DNA of 64,000 bases from Acetivibrio saccincola (lineage in GTDB: Bacteria > Bacillota > Clostridia > Acetivibrionales > Acetivibrionaceae). Of the stretch, positions 53,746-62,205 are shown in pieces. The notes beneath the pieces are model-generated. The model was not told the origin of the DNA. It saw only the letters and a list, made by a program, of their open reading frames with translations, and made no database searches. The translations under genes were made by a program, and so were the position numbers. The stretch spans positions 1,674,001-1,738,000 of the forward strand of contig NZ_CP025197.1 of the NCBI RefSeq assembly GCF_002844395.1, written 5' to 3'. Each line of letters opens with the position of its first letter. Position 1 is the first letter of the stretch.

Positions 53746-54741
53746 CTATTTTTTATCATGTTGCTTTTCATCATCACTCTGAGTTGCTTTTGAAAGGCTT
53801 AGTCTCATTTGGGTATCTGAAATTATATTTTGCATATTGTAATAATCCATAACGCCGATTTTACCTTCACGTAAAGCTGCAGCCATGGCTTTTGGAACTT
53901 CTGCTTCAGCTTCCACAACCTTAGCTCTCATTTCCTGGACTCTAGCTTTCATTTCCTGCTCGGTAGCTACCGCCATAGCCCTTCTCTCTTCGGCCTTTGC
54001 CTGTGCTATACGCTTATCAGCTTCTGCCTGGTCAGTTTGAAGCTGGGCGCCTACGTTTCTGCCAACATCAATGTCCGCAATGTCAATGGAAAGTATTTCA
54101 AATGCCGTACCGGCGTCAAGACCTTTTTCCAATACGGTTTTAGAGATTGCATCAGGGTTTTCTAAAACTTCCTTGTGGCTTTCAGCAGAACCAACGGTGG
54201 TAACCACACCTTCACCAACACGTGCTATAATTGTCTGCTCTCCGGCTCCTCCCACTAAGCGGTTGATGTTTGCCCTTACCGTAACCTTTGCTTTGGCACT
54301 AAGCTCTATACCGTCCTTTGCAATTGCGGAAACAACAGGAGTTTCAATAACTCTGGGATTTACACTCATTTGAACGGCTTCAAGAACATTTCTTCCTGCT
54401 AAGTCAATGGCAGCAGCTTTTTCAAATTCAAGAGGGATATTTGCTCTTTGAGCGGCAATAAGGGCATTTACAACCCTGTCAACATTTCCCCCTGCTAAGT
54501 AGTGAGCTTCCAGCTTGTCAATTGTAAGCTTTAAGCCTGCTTTTGTCGCCTTAATAAGGGGATTTACCACCCTTGAAGGTACAACTCTTCTTAATCTCAT
54601 ACCTACAAGTGTGAAAATACCGATTTTTACATCGGCAGCAAAAGCAGAAATCCAAAGACCTACAGGAATAAAAGACAAGAGAACAGACAGCAAGATAACT
54701 GCTCCACCTATTACTAGAATTAGAATTACAAATGGCGGCAT
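53746..54741 (-). CDS. floA: Flotillin-like protein FloA
   Basis: About 331 residues. FloA (YqfA) is a scaffold of functional membrane microdomains that alters membrane fluidity and helps cell-wall and signalling complexes. A hydrophobic hairpin at the N-terminus ([25 protein letters not shown]) is followed by the SPFH-like domain and a long Ala/Glu coiled coil ([24 protein letters not shown]...[21 protein letters not shown]). ATG 54741 is chosen, with AAAGGAG before it. The gene is followed by an unknown small gene. Confidence 0.95.
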   Translation of the reverse strand: MPPFVILILVIGGAVILLSVLLSFIPVGLWISAFAADVKIGIFTLVGMRLRRVVPSRVVNPLIKATKAGLKLTIDKLEAHYLAGGNVDRVVNALIAAQRANIPLEFEKAAAIDLAGRNVLEAVQMSVNPRVIETPVVSAIAKDGIELSAKAKVTVRANINRLVGGAGEQTIIARVGEGVVTTVGSAESHKEVLENPDAISKTVLEKGLDAGTAFEILSIDIADIDVGRNVGAQLQTDQAEADKRIAQAKAEERRAMAVATEQEMKARVQEMRAKVVEAEAEVPKAMAAALREGKIGVMDYYNMQNIISDTQMRLSLSKATQSDDEKQHDKK

Positions 54742-54857
54742 AAACATTGCTCCTTTCATATTTTGTTTTTTTGTAAGTAATCCAATAATAAATTTTTTAG
54801 TTTATTATTGGATTACTAATATTTAAATATTACTGCTTTATATTACTGCTATTATTA

Positions 54858-55925
54858 CTATACTTCTACTGTCCAGCCAAATTTGTCTTCTACTTTTCCG
54901 TACTGGATACCTGTTAGTGTTTCATATATTTTAGAAGAAAGTGAGCCGATTTTGCCATCATTTATTTTTATAACATTGTCATTCCAGCTAAGCTCTCCAA
55001 TTGGTGAAATGACAGCAGCGGTACCGGTTCCAAAAGCTTCTATAAGGGTACCCTTTGCATGGGCATCATATAATTCTTCAATTGTAATTTTTCTTTCTGT
55101 AACTTTTACGCCCCAGGATTTTAAAAGTTCAATGGTGGAATCCCTTGTTACGCCTGCTAAAATACTTCCTTCCAAAGATGGGGTGATTACTTCATTATCT
55201 ATGTTGAAAAATACATTCATTGTTCCAACTTCTTCAACATATTTTTTCTCTACACCGTCCAGCCATAGTACCTGTGTATAGCCTTTTTTATTTGCTTCCA
55301 CCTGGGATTTTAAGCTGCATGCATAGTTTCCGGGAGTTTTGGCATATCCTATACCTCCCCTTACGGCACGCACATAGTCACTTTCAACATATATTTTTAC
55401 AGGATTTATTCCCTCTTTATAGTATGCACCAACCGGTGAAAGGATTATTATAAATTTGTAAGTTAATGAGGGTCTTACACCTAAAAACGGATCTGTCGCT
55501 ATGATAAACGGGCGTATATAAAGGGAAGTGCCCTCAGCTTCAGGAATCCAGTCCTTTTCGAGTTTAATAAGGGCTTTTAAAGCCTCCAGTGCAAAATCTG
55601 TGTCTATTTCAGGTATGCACAGTCTCTCATTTGAAATATTTATTCTTTCCATGTTTTTCTGAGGTCTGAAAAGAAGTACTTTTCCCTCTTTGGTTTTGTA
55701 TGCTTTAAGGCCTTCAAAAATTGCCTGGCCATAGTGAAAAATCATTGTTGAAGGCTCAAATTCCATAGGTCCGTAAGGAACAATTTTGGGATCATGCCAA
55801 CCCTTGCCTTCTGTGTAGTCCATTACAAACATATGGTCTGTAAAAACTTGTCCGAAACCTAAACTTGATGGATCTGGTTTTTCTTTAGGATTCTGAGTTT
55901 TTTCTACGCTTATTACTAATGACAT
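54858..55925 (-). CDS. ilvE: Branched-chain amino acid aminotransferase
   Basis: A 355-residue class IV PLP enzyme that makes or breaks down valine, leucine and isoleucine. Typical motifs: FHYGQAIFEGLKAYKTKEGKVLLFRPQKNMERINISNERLC, the PLP lysine in GGIGYAKTPGNYA, and the C-terminal EAFGTGTAAVISPIGEL. ATG 55925 follows AAGGGG. Its 2-oxoacid products are substrates for the VOR-type oxidoreductase at 43-45 kb, though the loci are far apart. It is transcribed as a single gene toward floA. Confidence 0.95.
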   Translation of the reverse strand: MSLVISVEKTQNPKEKPDPSSLGFGQVFTDHMFVMDYTEGKGWHDPKIVPYGPMEFEPSTMIFHYGQAIFEGLKAYKTKEGKVLLFRPQKNMERINISNERLCIPEIDTDFALEALKALIKLEKDWIPEAEGTSLYIRPFIIATDPFLGVRPSLTYKFIIILSPVGAYYKEGINPVKIYVESDYVRAVRGGIGYAKTPGNYACSLKSQVEANKKGYTQVLWLDGVEKKYVEEVGTMNVFFNIDNEVITPSLEGSILAGVTRDSTIELLKSWGVKVTERKITIEELYDAHAKGTLIEAFGTGTAAVISPIGELSWNDNVIKINDGKIGSLSSKIYETLTGIQYGKVEDKFGWTVEV

Positions 55926-56209
55926 TTAAAATAACCCCTTTCAATAAAAAATCTAATAAATATATATTATCATATTTTATCATAGTATAGTGTTGTGATG
56001 TGAATTAGAAATAGCATATATTCTATTATGCTACTTTTTTATTAAAAAATCCAGTACTTTTAAATATTTGATATAAAAAAAGCAAAATAAAAAATTTATA
56101 TTTTTATATTGTTGATATTATCCTTCTGTACTGTTATTCTATAATTATGGTTTTAATTATGGATAAAAAAAATTATAAAAGTTTTAAAATTGAAATTTTG
56201 GAGGGGAAG

Positions 56210-56719
56210 ATGATTAAAAAGTTTTATCCTGATTTAATAGCGGATAATGTAAAAAAAATAGATTTAAATTATTTACTTGAAAATAATATAAAAGGTCTTA
56301 TCCTTGATATTGACAATACTCTTGTGCCTGACTATGTTGAAGAGGCAGGGGATGATATTATAAAGTGGGTGGATAAAGTAAAAAAAATGGGGTTTAAAGT
56401 TTGTATAGTTTCAAATGCCACCCAAAAGAGAGTTTTAAAATTTAATGAAAAGTTGGGGGTTGATGCAATCTCCAGGGCCTCAAAGCCTGGCAAGAAGTCT
56501 TTTTTAAGGGCAATAAAAATCATGGGTATAAAAGCAGAAGAAACTGCTGTTATAGGAGATCAGATTTTTACCGATATATATGGAGGAAATAAGCTTAATA
56601 TGTTTACAATACTGGTAAAACCCATAGCCACTAAAGAATTTATTCTGGTAAGGATAAAAAGATTAGCAGAAAAATTTGTTTTGGCAAAACATGCAAAAAG
56701 TAATCAAAAAAGAACTTAA
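56210..56719 (+). CDS. YqeG family HAD phosphatase
   Basis: About 169 residues of a HAD IIIA phosphatase. The nucleophile motif is LILDIDNTLVPDY (DxDxT), motif II is IVSNAT, and motif III is GDQIFTDIYGGNKLN. YqeG proteins are common in Firmicutes next to aroE or yqeH; their substrate is not firmly known, with phosphatidylglycerophosphate suggested for related proteins. ATG 56210 with GGAGGGG is preferred over ATG 56147. It precedes aroE by 27 bases. Confidence 0.88.
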   Translation: MIKKFYPDLIADNVKKIDLNYLLENNIKGLILDIDNTLVPDYVEEAGDDIIKWVDKVKKMGFKVCIVSNATQKRVLKFNEKLGVDAISRASKPGKKSFLRAIKIMGIKAEETAVIGDQIFTDIYGGNKLNMFTILVKPIATKEFILVRIKRLAEKFVLAKHAKSNQKRT

Positions 56720-56746
56720 AAAATTAAGAATAGAGGGGATAGCAGC

Positions 56747-57628
56747 ATGAATATTGATGCAAGGGTTACAGGAAAGACAAAATTACTAGGGCTTATTGGA
56801 AATCCTGTGGGACATTCTATTTCGCCTATATTACACAATACTCTAAGTTCTCTTTTGGGTTTGGATTATGTATATGTGCCGTTAAAGGTAGAAAAGGAAG
56901 ATTTATCCCTTGTAGTTAAGGCACTAAAATCTTTGGATTTTGTAGGATTTAATGTTACTATTCCATATAAAAAAGAAATAATGAAATACATTGACGAAAA
57001 CAGCATAGAAGCCATTTTAATGGGAGCTGTAAATACAGTTAAAAAAATTGACGGAAAATTATATGGCTACAACACGGATGCAGAGGGGTTTTTAAGGTCA
57101 TTTAAAGAAGAAGCCGGTACTTCTTTTGAAGGGAAAAAAGTTGTCTTAATCGGGGCTGGTGGAGTAGCACGCCCTATAGCGGTAAAAATTGCCTCTGAAG
57201 GGGCAGAAAAAATAAGCCTTGTAAACAGGACTAAAGAAAAGGCTATAGAACTAGCGGAAACTGTAAATGAAAATGTGAGGGAAATTGTACAAGTTTATAA
57301 TTTTGAAGATAAAACATTTAAAATGGCTGTTGAAGAAAGTGATATAATTATAAACACTACTTCTGTGGGAATGACCCCTGATGTTGGAAAGAGTCCTATA
57401 AGCGGGGATTATTTTAATGACAGCCAGATTGTTTATGATGTAATATACACACCCCTTGAGACAAAATTATTAAAAGATGCAAAAAAGAAGGGCTGTAAAA
57501 CAATAAACGGACTGGGTATGCTTTTTTATCAGGGAATTAAGGCATATGAAATATGGACAGGGGTTAAACTTTCACAGGAGCATATTAATGAGGTTTATAG
57601 TTCCTTTAAGAAAATTATAATAAAATAA
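56747..57628 (+). CDS. aroE: Shikimate dehydrogenase
   Basis: AroE (293 residues) reduces 3-dehydroshikimate to shikimate with NADPH, feeding chorismate and thus the trp pathway. Substrate motif IGNPVGHSISPILHNTL, catalytic lysine in FNVTIPYKKEIMKYID, nucleotide loop VLIGAGGVARPIAV, and INTTSVGMTP are all present. ATG 56747 follows GAGGGG. It is probably cotranscribed with yqeG. Confidence 0.96.
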   Translation: MNIDARVTGKTKLLGLIGNPVGHSISPILHNTLSSLLGLDYVYVPLKVEKEDLSLVVKALKSLDFVGFNVTIPYKKEIMKYIDENSIEAILMGAVNTVKKIDGKLYGYNTDAEGFLRSFKEEAGTSFEGKKVVLIGAGGVARPIAVKIASEGAEKISLVNRTKEKAIELAETVNENVREIVQVYNFEDKTFKMAVEESDIIINTTSVGMTPDVGKSPISGDYFNDSQIVYDVIYTPLETKLLKDAKKKGCKTINGLGMLFYQGIKAYEIWTGVKLSQEHINEVYSSFKKIIIK

Positions 57629-58045
57629 GTAATAAAAATTTTAAAAACACCGAATAGTAATACTAAGGGTATCTTAAGGTGTTGAAATAATCATTGCTAT
57701 GTGGGTATAATATAATAAGTAAGCACTTTTAATATTTATAGTTTGTTTTTATAGTTGTATTTTAAAAACCGGCATTAAATTATAAATGAATATGGTATTA
57801 CCGTTTCAATATCCTATTTATATTCAATCTATTTATATTCAATGAAAAGCATTCAATGGAAATTATTCAACGAAAAGCAGATTTATAGTATTCATTTTAG
57901 ATATTCTTTTTTTTAAGTCTCAGAGTTAAGTTTCAGAACTGGTTTAAATTTTTTTAGTTAATAAGATTTTAACTAAAAAGAGATTTTTTAAATTAAAAAG
58001 AATCTGTTTTTAGTTTTATATAATTTTTTTTAGGAGGGTTTAGAT
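57629..58045. other. AT-rich intergenic region before the CotH gene
   Basis: 417 bases without a supported gene. Near 57648-57685, AACACC and GGTGTT could close a weak terminator of aroE. From 57800 to 57900 a small repeat cluster is seen: TATTTATATTCAAT twice, then ATTCAACG/ATTCAATG-like units. Further on, TTAGTTAA and TTAACTAA form a hairpin near 57955-57976. No riboswitch class is recognised. Confidence 0.5.
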
Positions 58046-60232
58046 TTGAGGAAAAAAATATGTGCTTTACTAATTTTTGCAGTTCTGTTATCTGCATTAA
58101 CAGGGCTTAATGTTTTTGCGCAGTCAAACAAGGCCCTAAGACCGGTTTTTTCACATCAGGGAGGCTTTTATACACAGCCTTTTGAGTTGTATTTAAGTGT
58201 CCAGGAACCAAATACACGCATTTTTTATACTTTAGACGGCTCAGTGCCTGTTCCCGGTTCTGAGGGGACTTTTGAGTATTCAGGCGGAATATTGATTAGA
58301 AACAGAACAGATGAACCTAATGATTTGTCAATGATAAGAAATGTATCAAACGACATGTTTCAGGGCTGGATAGAGCCGAAAGGACAGCTTTTTAAAGGAA
58401 CTGTCATAAGGGCAATTGCTGTAAACCAACAGGGAATTGCAAGTGATGTGGTTACCCGGTCATATTTTGTAGATCCTAATGGGATTCAAAGGTATAAACT
58501 ACCTGTAATTTCTATAGTAACTGACAGGGATAACCTTTTTGATAATCAAATTGGAATATATGTGAATGGAAATTATGAAATGAGAGGGAAAGAATGGGAA
58601 AGACCTGTCCATGTGGAGTTTTTTGAAGCTGACAATACCCTTGCTTTTTCTCAAAATGCCGGAATCAGAATACATGGCGGGTATACAAGAAAATATGCCC
58701 AAAAATCCTTCAGGCTGTATGCCAGGGAAGAGTACGATGAAAAAAAATGGTTTGAACATGAGATTTTTCCCGGTTTAAAAGCTAAAGGTACCGGGGAGAG
58801 TATAGAAAAGTTTAAGCGTCTGGTTCTGAGAATGTCTGGTAATGATTCCCAGTATACAATGTTCAGGGACGGGCTTATGCAGGATTTAGTTTCCCATTTC
58901 AATGTGGATACCCAGGCTTTCAGGGCATCGGTATTGTTTTTAAACGGCGAATTTTGGGGAATATACAATGTCAGGGAGCGATACGATGACAGGTATTTTC
59001 AAATCCACTACGACCTTGACAGGGATAAAGTTGCACTTTTGAGTATCGCAGGTACCACGGCAGAATCAATTGAAGTGGATGAAGGGACGGAAGAGGATGC
59101 CCAGGATTACAGAAATATTATAAACTATATCAGGCAAAATAATATTAAAGACAGTAGTACATATGAGTATGTCAATACAAAGCTGGATTTGGACAGCTAT
59201 ATTGATTATCTCATTACCCATATTTATTTTGCAAACACAGACTGGCCTGCAAACAATCAGACTTTATGGAAATACAAGACAGATAATCGGGAGTACAATC
59301 CTAATGCCCCTAAAGGACAGGACGGCAGATGGAGATGGGCTATAAGAGATACTGACTTTGGTTTTGGTCTTGCATACGGCGGTCAGGTAAATCACGATAC
59401 ATTATCATATGCTTCAACTGAGGGAAGAGGTTTTGGAGCTCCCCCTGCCTGGTCGGTATTTTTATTTAAAACTCTTTTAGAAAATGACGATTTTAGAAAT
59501 AAGTTTATAAACCGCTTTGCAGATCATATAAATACTGCTTTTGTCCCAGAAAGGGTAAATGAGATGATTGACAAAAAAAGTGGAGATATAGCTCATATTA
59601 TAGATGAACACAACAGGCGCTGGAATAAAATTGAGGATTGGAACAAGGAAGTTAATATACTAAGGGATTTTGCCAACAGAAGACCTTCTTTCGTTATAAA
59701 TCATATAGTTAACAGATTTAGAAATAACGGGGTAAGTCAAAGTGCATCTATAAATCTCAGCACTGATATTGAAAAGGGTTATATCAGGATAAATTCAATA
59801 GATATAAACGAAAAAACCCCCGGGGTTAAAGATCCTGCTAACTGGAACGGAGTGTATTTTGGAGGGGTTCCCGTTACCATCAAAGCAATTCCGAATGAAG
59901 GTTATCAGTTTGAAAGATGGGAAGGAGTCAATGAAGATATAAAGTATAATGATACAATTACAATTAATCCTCAAAACAATTTGAGTATAAAAGCTGTCTT
60001 TAAAAAGACCTCATCAGGAGGGCGTATGATGGGTGACATAAACGGAGATAATGTAATAAATTCTTCAGATTATGTACTTTTGCAAAGATATATTTTAAAT
60101 ATTTCAGATTTGAAATTAGAAGATAAATATGCCATTACTGATTTATATGAAGATGGAGAAATCAACTCCATAGATTGTGCAATTTTACAAAGATATGTTT
60201 TAAATATAATCACATCATTACCACATAAATGA
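58046..60232 (+). CDS. Dockerin-bearing secreted CotH kinase family protein
   Basis: A 728-residue secreted protein. Signal peptide at residues 1-26 (ALLIFAVLLSALTGLNVFAQ). A chitobiase C-terminal-like domain follows (about 30-135, FYTLDGSVPVPGS). The CotH kinase domain covers about 150-520 (IHGGYTRKYAQKSFRLY, FLNGEFWGIYNVRERYDDRYF, and the metal site RWAIRDTDFGFGL). A small beta domain follows (about 570-660, FERWEGVNEDIKYNDTITIN). The C-terminus is a type I dockerin with two calcium repeats, INGDNVINSSDYVLLQRYIL and EDGEINSIDCAILQRYVL. CotH proteins phosphorylate serines in spore-coat or secreted proteins; the dockerin would place this one on a cellulosome. VTC and DUF4956 genes follow. Confidence 0.9.
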   Translation: MRKKICALLIFAVLLSALTGLNVFAQSNKALRPVFSHQGGFYTQPFELYLSVQEPNTRIFYTLDGSVPVPGSEGTFEYSGGILIRNRTDEPNDLSMIRNVSNDMFQGWIEPKGQLFKGTVIRAIAVNQQGIASDVVTRSYFVDPNGIQRYKLPVISIVTDRDNLFDNQIGIYVNGNYEMRGKEWERPVHVEFFEADNTLAFSQNAGIRIHGGYTRKYAQKSFRLYAREEYDEKKWFEHEIFPGLKAKGTGESIEKFKRLVLRMSGNDSQYTMFRDGLMQDLVSHFNVDTQAFRASVLFLNGEFWGIYNVRERYDDRYFQIHYDLDRDKVALLSIAGTTAESIEVDEGTEEDAQDYRNIINYIRQNNIKDSSTYEYVNTKLDLDSYIDYLITHIYFANTDWPANNQTLWKYKTDNREYNPNAPKGQDGRWRWAIRDTDFGFGLAYGGQVNHDTLSYASTEGRGFGAPPAWSVFLFKTLLENDDFRNKFINRFADHINTAFVPERVNEMIDKKSGDIAHIIDEHNRRWNKIEDWNKEVNILRDFANRRPSFVINHIVNRFRNNGVSQSASINLSTDIEKGYIRINSIDINEKTPGVKDPANWNGVYFGGVPVTIKAIPNEGYQFERWEGVNEDIKYNDTITINPQNNLSIKAVFKKTSSGGRMMGDINGDNVINSSDYVLLQRYILNISDLKLEDKYAITDLYEDGEINSIDCAILQRYVLNIITSLPHK

Positions 60233-60252
60233 TTAATAAGTTTAATTTTTAA

Positions 60253-60278
60253 TGCCATGGCACAAAAGTGCCATGGCA
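60253..60278 (+). terminator. Perfect 10-bp hairpin after the CotH gene
   Basis: TGCCATGGCA occurs twice, six bases apart, and as the unit is itself palindromic the two copies form a perfect 10-bp stem. It lies 20 bases after the CotH stop codon. The T-run after it is poor (CTATCTTT), so it may be a weak terminator or a processing or stability hairpin ahead of the VTC gene. Confidence 0.5.
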
Positions 60279-60505
60279 AAGACTATCTTTACTGACCCAA
60301 AAATTTTTTTAATCCGAAGTATAAGAATAAAGGCAAGTGTTTTAAAAAAATGAAAAGATGCATCAAAATTTTTATTGCCTTCGTATTTTAATATTGTAAT
60401 GTTTAAATGTAAAAGTTGTGGGAAAGGAGTGGTGTATTATATAGCCATTATCTGATGTTGTCTGTTTTTGCAAAAGTCAAAATAATAAGGGGGTGGTATA
60501 AAGCC

Positions 60506-61315
60506 ATGGCAATAGAGGTATTTAACAGGTATGAAAAAAAGTATTTAGTTAGAGCCGAAATATACGAAGATGTTCAACGTGTACTAAGTAAATACATGGA
60601 GCTTGACGAATACAACAAAAAACATCCGTATTACACTATTTGCAACATATATTATGATACGATGAATAATGAGCTTATCAGAAAGTCAATTTCAAAACCT
60701 AAGTACAAAGAAAAATTAAGATTAAGAGGTTATGGAATACCTTCTTTAGAAGATAAGGTCTATTTAGAAATCAAAAAGAAGGTAAACGGGCTGGTTAATA
60801 AAAGAAGAACAAGGCTGGTATTAAAAGAAGCCTACAATTATCTTTTTACTTCAATAATGCCCGAATACAAAGAATATATGAACAAACAAGTTTTAAATGA
60901 AATTGACTATTTTCTAAAACTATATAATCTTGTGCCAAGGATTTATATTGCATATGACAGGAGGGCATTTTTTGGAATTGATAACAGAGATTTGAGAATA
61001 ACATTTGACACAAATATAAGGACAAGAAGAACGGATTTAAGGCTTGAACTTGGTGACCATGGAGAAAAACTTTTAGACGATAATGTGTACCTTATGGAGA
61101 TAAAAGCAGAAAAAACCATCCCTGTATGGGTGTCTAAAATGCTTAGTGAATTTAAAATTTACAGAACAAGTTTTTCTAAGTATGGTACTGAGTACAAGAA
61201 AACAATAGTTCAAAAAGTTTCTGAGGGGGAAAGAGTTGAGTGTTTGAAACAATTTTATATACCACAGCTTTATCATCAAAGATATACTTTTGCAACTCCG
61301 CAATTGCAAATATAG
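60506..61315 (+). CDS. VTC domain polyphosphate polymerase family protein
   Basis: About 269 residues of the VTC tunnel-fold domain, known from the yeast vacuolar polyphosphate polymerase Vtc4. The basic and acidic residues that line the tunnel are seen: FNRYEKKYLV, KLRLRGYG, YLEIKKKVNGLVNKRRTRL, YDRRAFFG and YLMEIKAEKTIPVWVSKMLSEF. ATG 60506 after AAGGGGGTGG is the natural start. The gene lies between the CotH and DUF4956 genes; this trio recurs in bacteria, but its joint function is not known. Polyphosphate as the product is inferred from the fold. Confidence 0.85.
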   Translation: MAIEVFNRYEKKYLVRAEIYEDVQRVLSKYMELDEYNKKHPYYTICNIYYDTMNNELIRKSISKPKYKEKLRLRGYGIPSLEDKVYLEIKKKVNGLVNKRRTRLVLKEAYNYLFTSIMPEYKEYMNKQVLNEIDYFLKLYNLVPRIYIAYDRRAFFGIDNRDLRITFDTNIRTRRTDLRLELGDHGEKLLDDNVYLMEIKAEKTIPVWVSKMLSEFKIYRTSFSKYGTEYKKTIVQKVSEGERVECLKQFYIPQLYHQRYTFATPQLQI

Positions 61316-62046
61316 GTGAGGTTGTTGCAAATTCAAATGCAGGCAGGATAATTGCAAATATAGGCAATATAATAAATCCTGCAGTAGAAGAAATGGGAAT
61401 GGATATATCTATTTCTAAGGTAATATGGACGCTGGTATTTGCGTTTCTATCAGGAATTATAATTGCGCTAACTTATATAATAACACATGCAAGGGGCCGC
61501 TACTCACAAAACTTTACACATACATTGCTTATGGTTCCGGCTGTCATTGCAATTATAATATTGTTTGTTGGAAGTAACTTTGCAAGAGCTTTCAGCTTAA
61601 TGGGTATATTCTCAATTATAAGATTCAGAAGTGCCCCGGGAGATCCAAAGGATATTTCTTATATACTTTTTTCAGCAGGGGCAGGACTTGCATGTGGTAT
61701 TGGGTTGTGGACATATTCAATATTGTTCACTCTTATAATATGTGGATTTATGTATGTTATAAGTATAATTAATTTTGGAGACAAAAAGATATACACCAAA
61801 CAGCTTAAAATTGTTATACCGGAAGATTTAGACTATAAGGGTGTTTTTGATGATGTGCTTTTAAAATATACTTCAAGTCATGAATTAAGGAGGGTTAAGA
61901 CGACGGATTTAGGCACCCTTTATGAACTTGTTTATATAATTACAATGAGGGAAGATGTAAACGAAAAAGAATTTATTGATGAATTAAGGTGCAGAAATGG
62001 AAATTTAAATATTACATTGTCCATGAAAGCAGAACCTGACTATTAA
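61240..62046 (+). CDS. DUF4956 multi-pass membrane protein
   Basis: A 268-residue membrane protein with about four membrane segments (roughly residues 62-82, 95-112, 118-130 and 145-175) and a cytoplasmic C-terminal domain (about 180-268). The conserved DUF4956 motif is AFSLMGIFSIIRFRSAPGDPKDISYI. The start TTG 61240 (MFETILYTT) gives an unusual 76-base overlap with the VTC gene; ATG 61393 would remove the overlap and keep all membrane segments. DUF4956 proteins nearly always accompany VTC proteins and may be their membrane partner. Confidence 0.82.
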   Translation: MFETILYTTALSSKIYFCNSAIANIGEVVANSNAGRIIANIGNIINPAVEEMGMDISISKVIWTLVFAFLSGIIIALTYIITHARGRYSQNFTHTLLMVPAVIAIIILFVGSNFARAFSLMGIFSIIRFRSAPGDPKDISYILFSAGAGLACGIGLWTYSILFTLIICGFMYVISIINFGDKKIYTKQLKIVIPEDLDYKGVFDDVLLKYTSSHELRRVKTTDLGTLYELVYIITMREDVNEKEFIDELRCRNGNLNITLSMKAEPDY

Positions 62047-62144
62047 AATAAATTTTTTAAATGCCTGTATTTTAAGTTATATTTGTCATGATATATGATA
62101 TGGGGGGTATATGTTAGAAGAGAAAGTTTGTATATTAAAAGAGC

Positions 62145-62195
62145 AATATCCAGGATATTAGCAGAAGTAAAATACCTGCTAATATCCTGGATATT
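62145..62195. terminator. Perfect 20-bp inverted repeat between converging genes
   Basis: Bases 62145-62164 (starting AATATCCAGG) and 62176-62195 (ending CCTGGATATT) pair without a mismatch over 20 bp, with an 11-base loop. Position between the converging DUF4956 and protease genes fits a bidirectional terminator, although the T-runs are weak (ATTTAGCTTTTATTTTTT on the plus strand). Confidence 0.7.
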
Positions 62196-62205
62196 TATTT
62201 AGCTT

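Noticed and set aside
62112-62162. Tiny reading frame of 16 codons after a GGGGGG site, downstream of the DUF4956 gene
   Set aside because: It overlaps the 20-bp hairpin, is very short and has no recognisable similarity.
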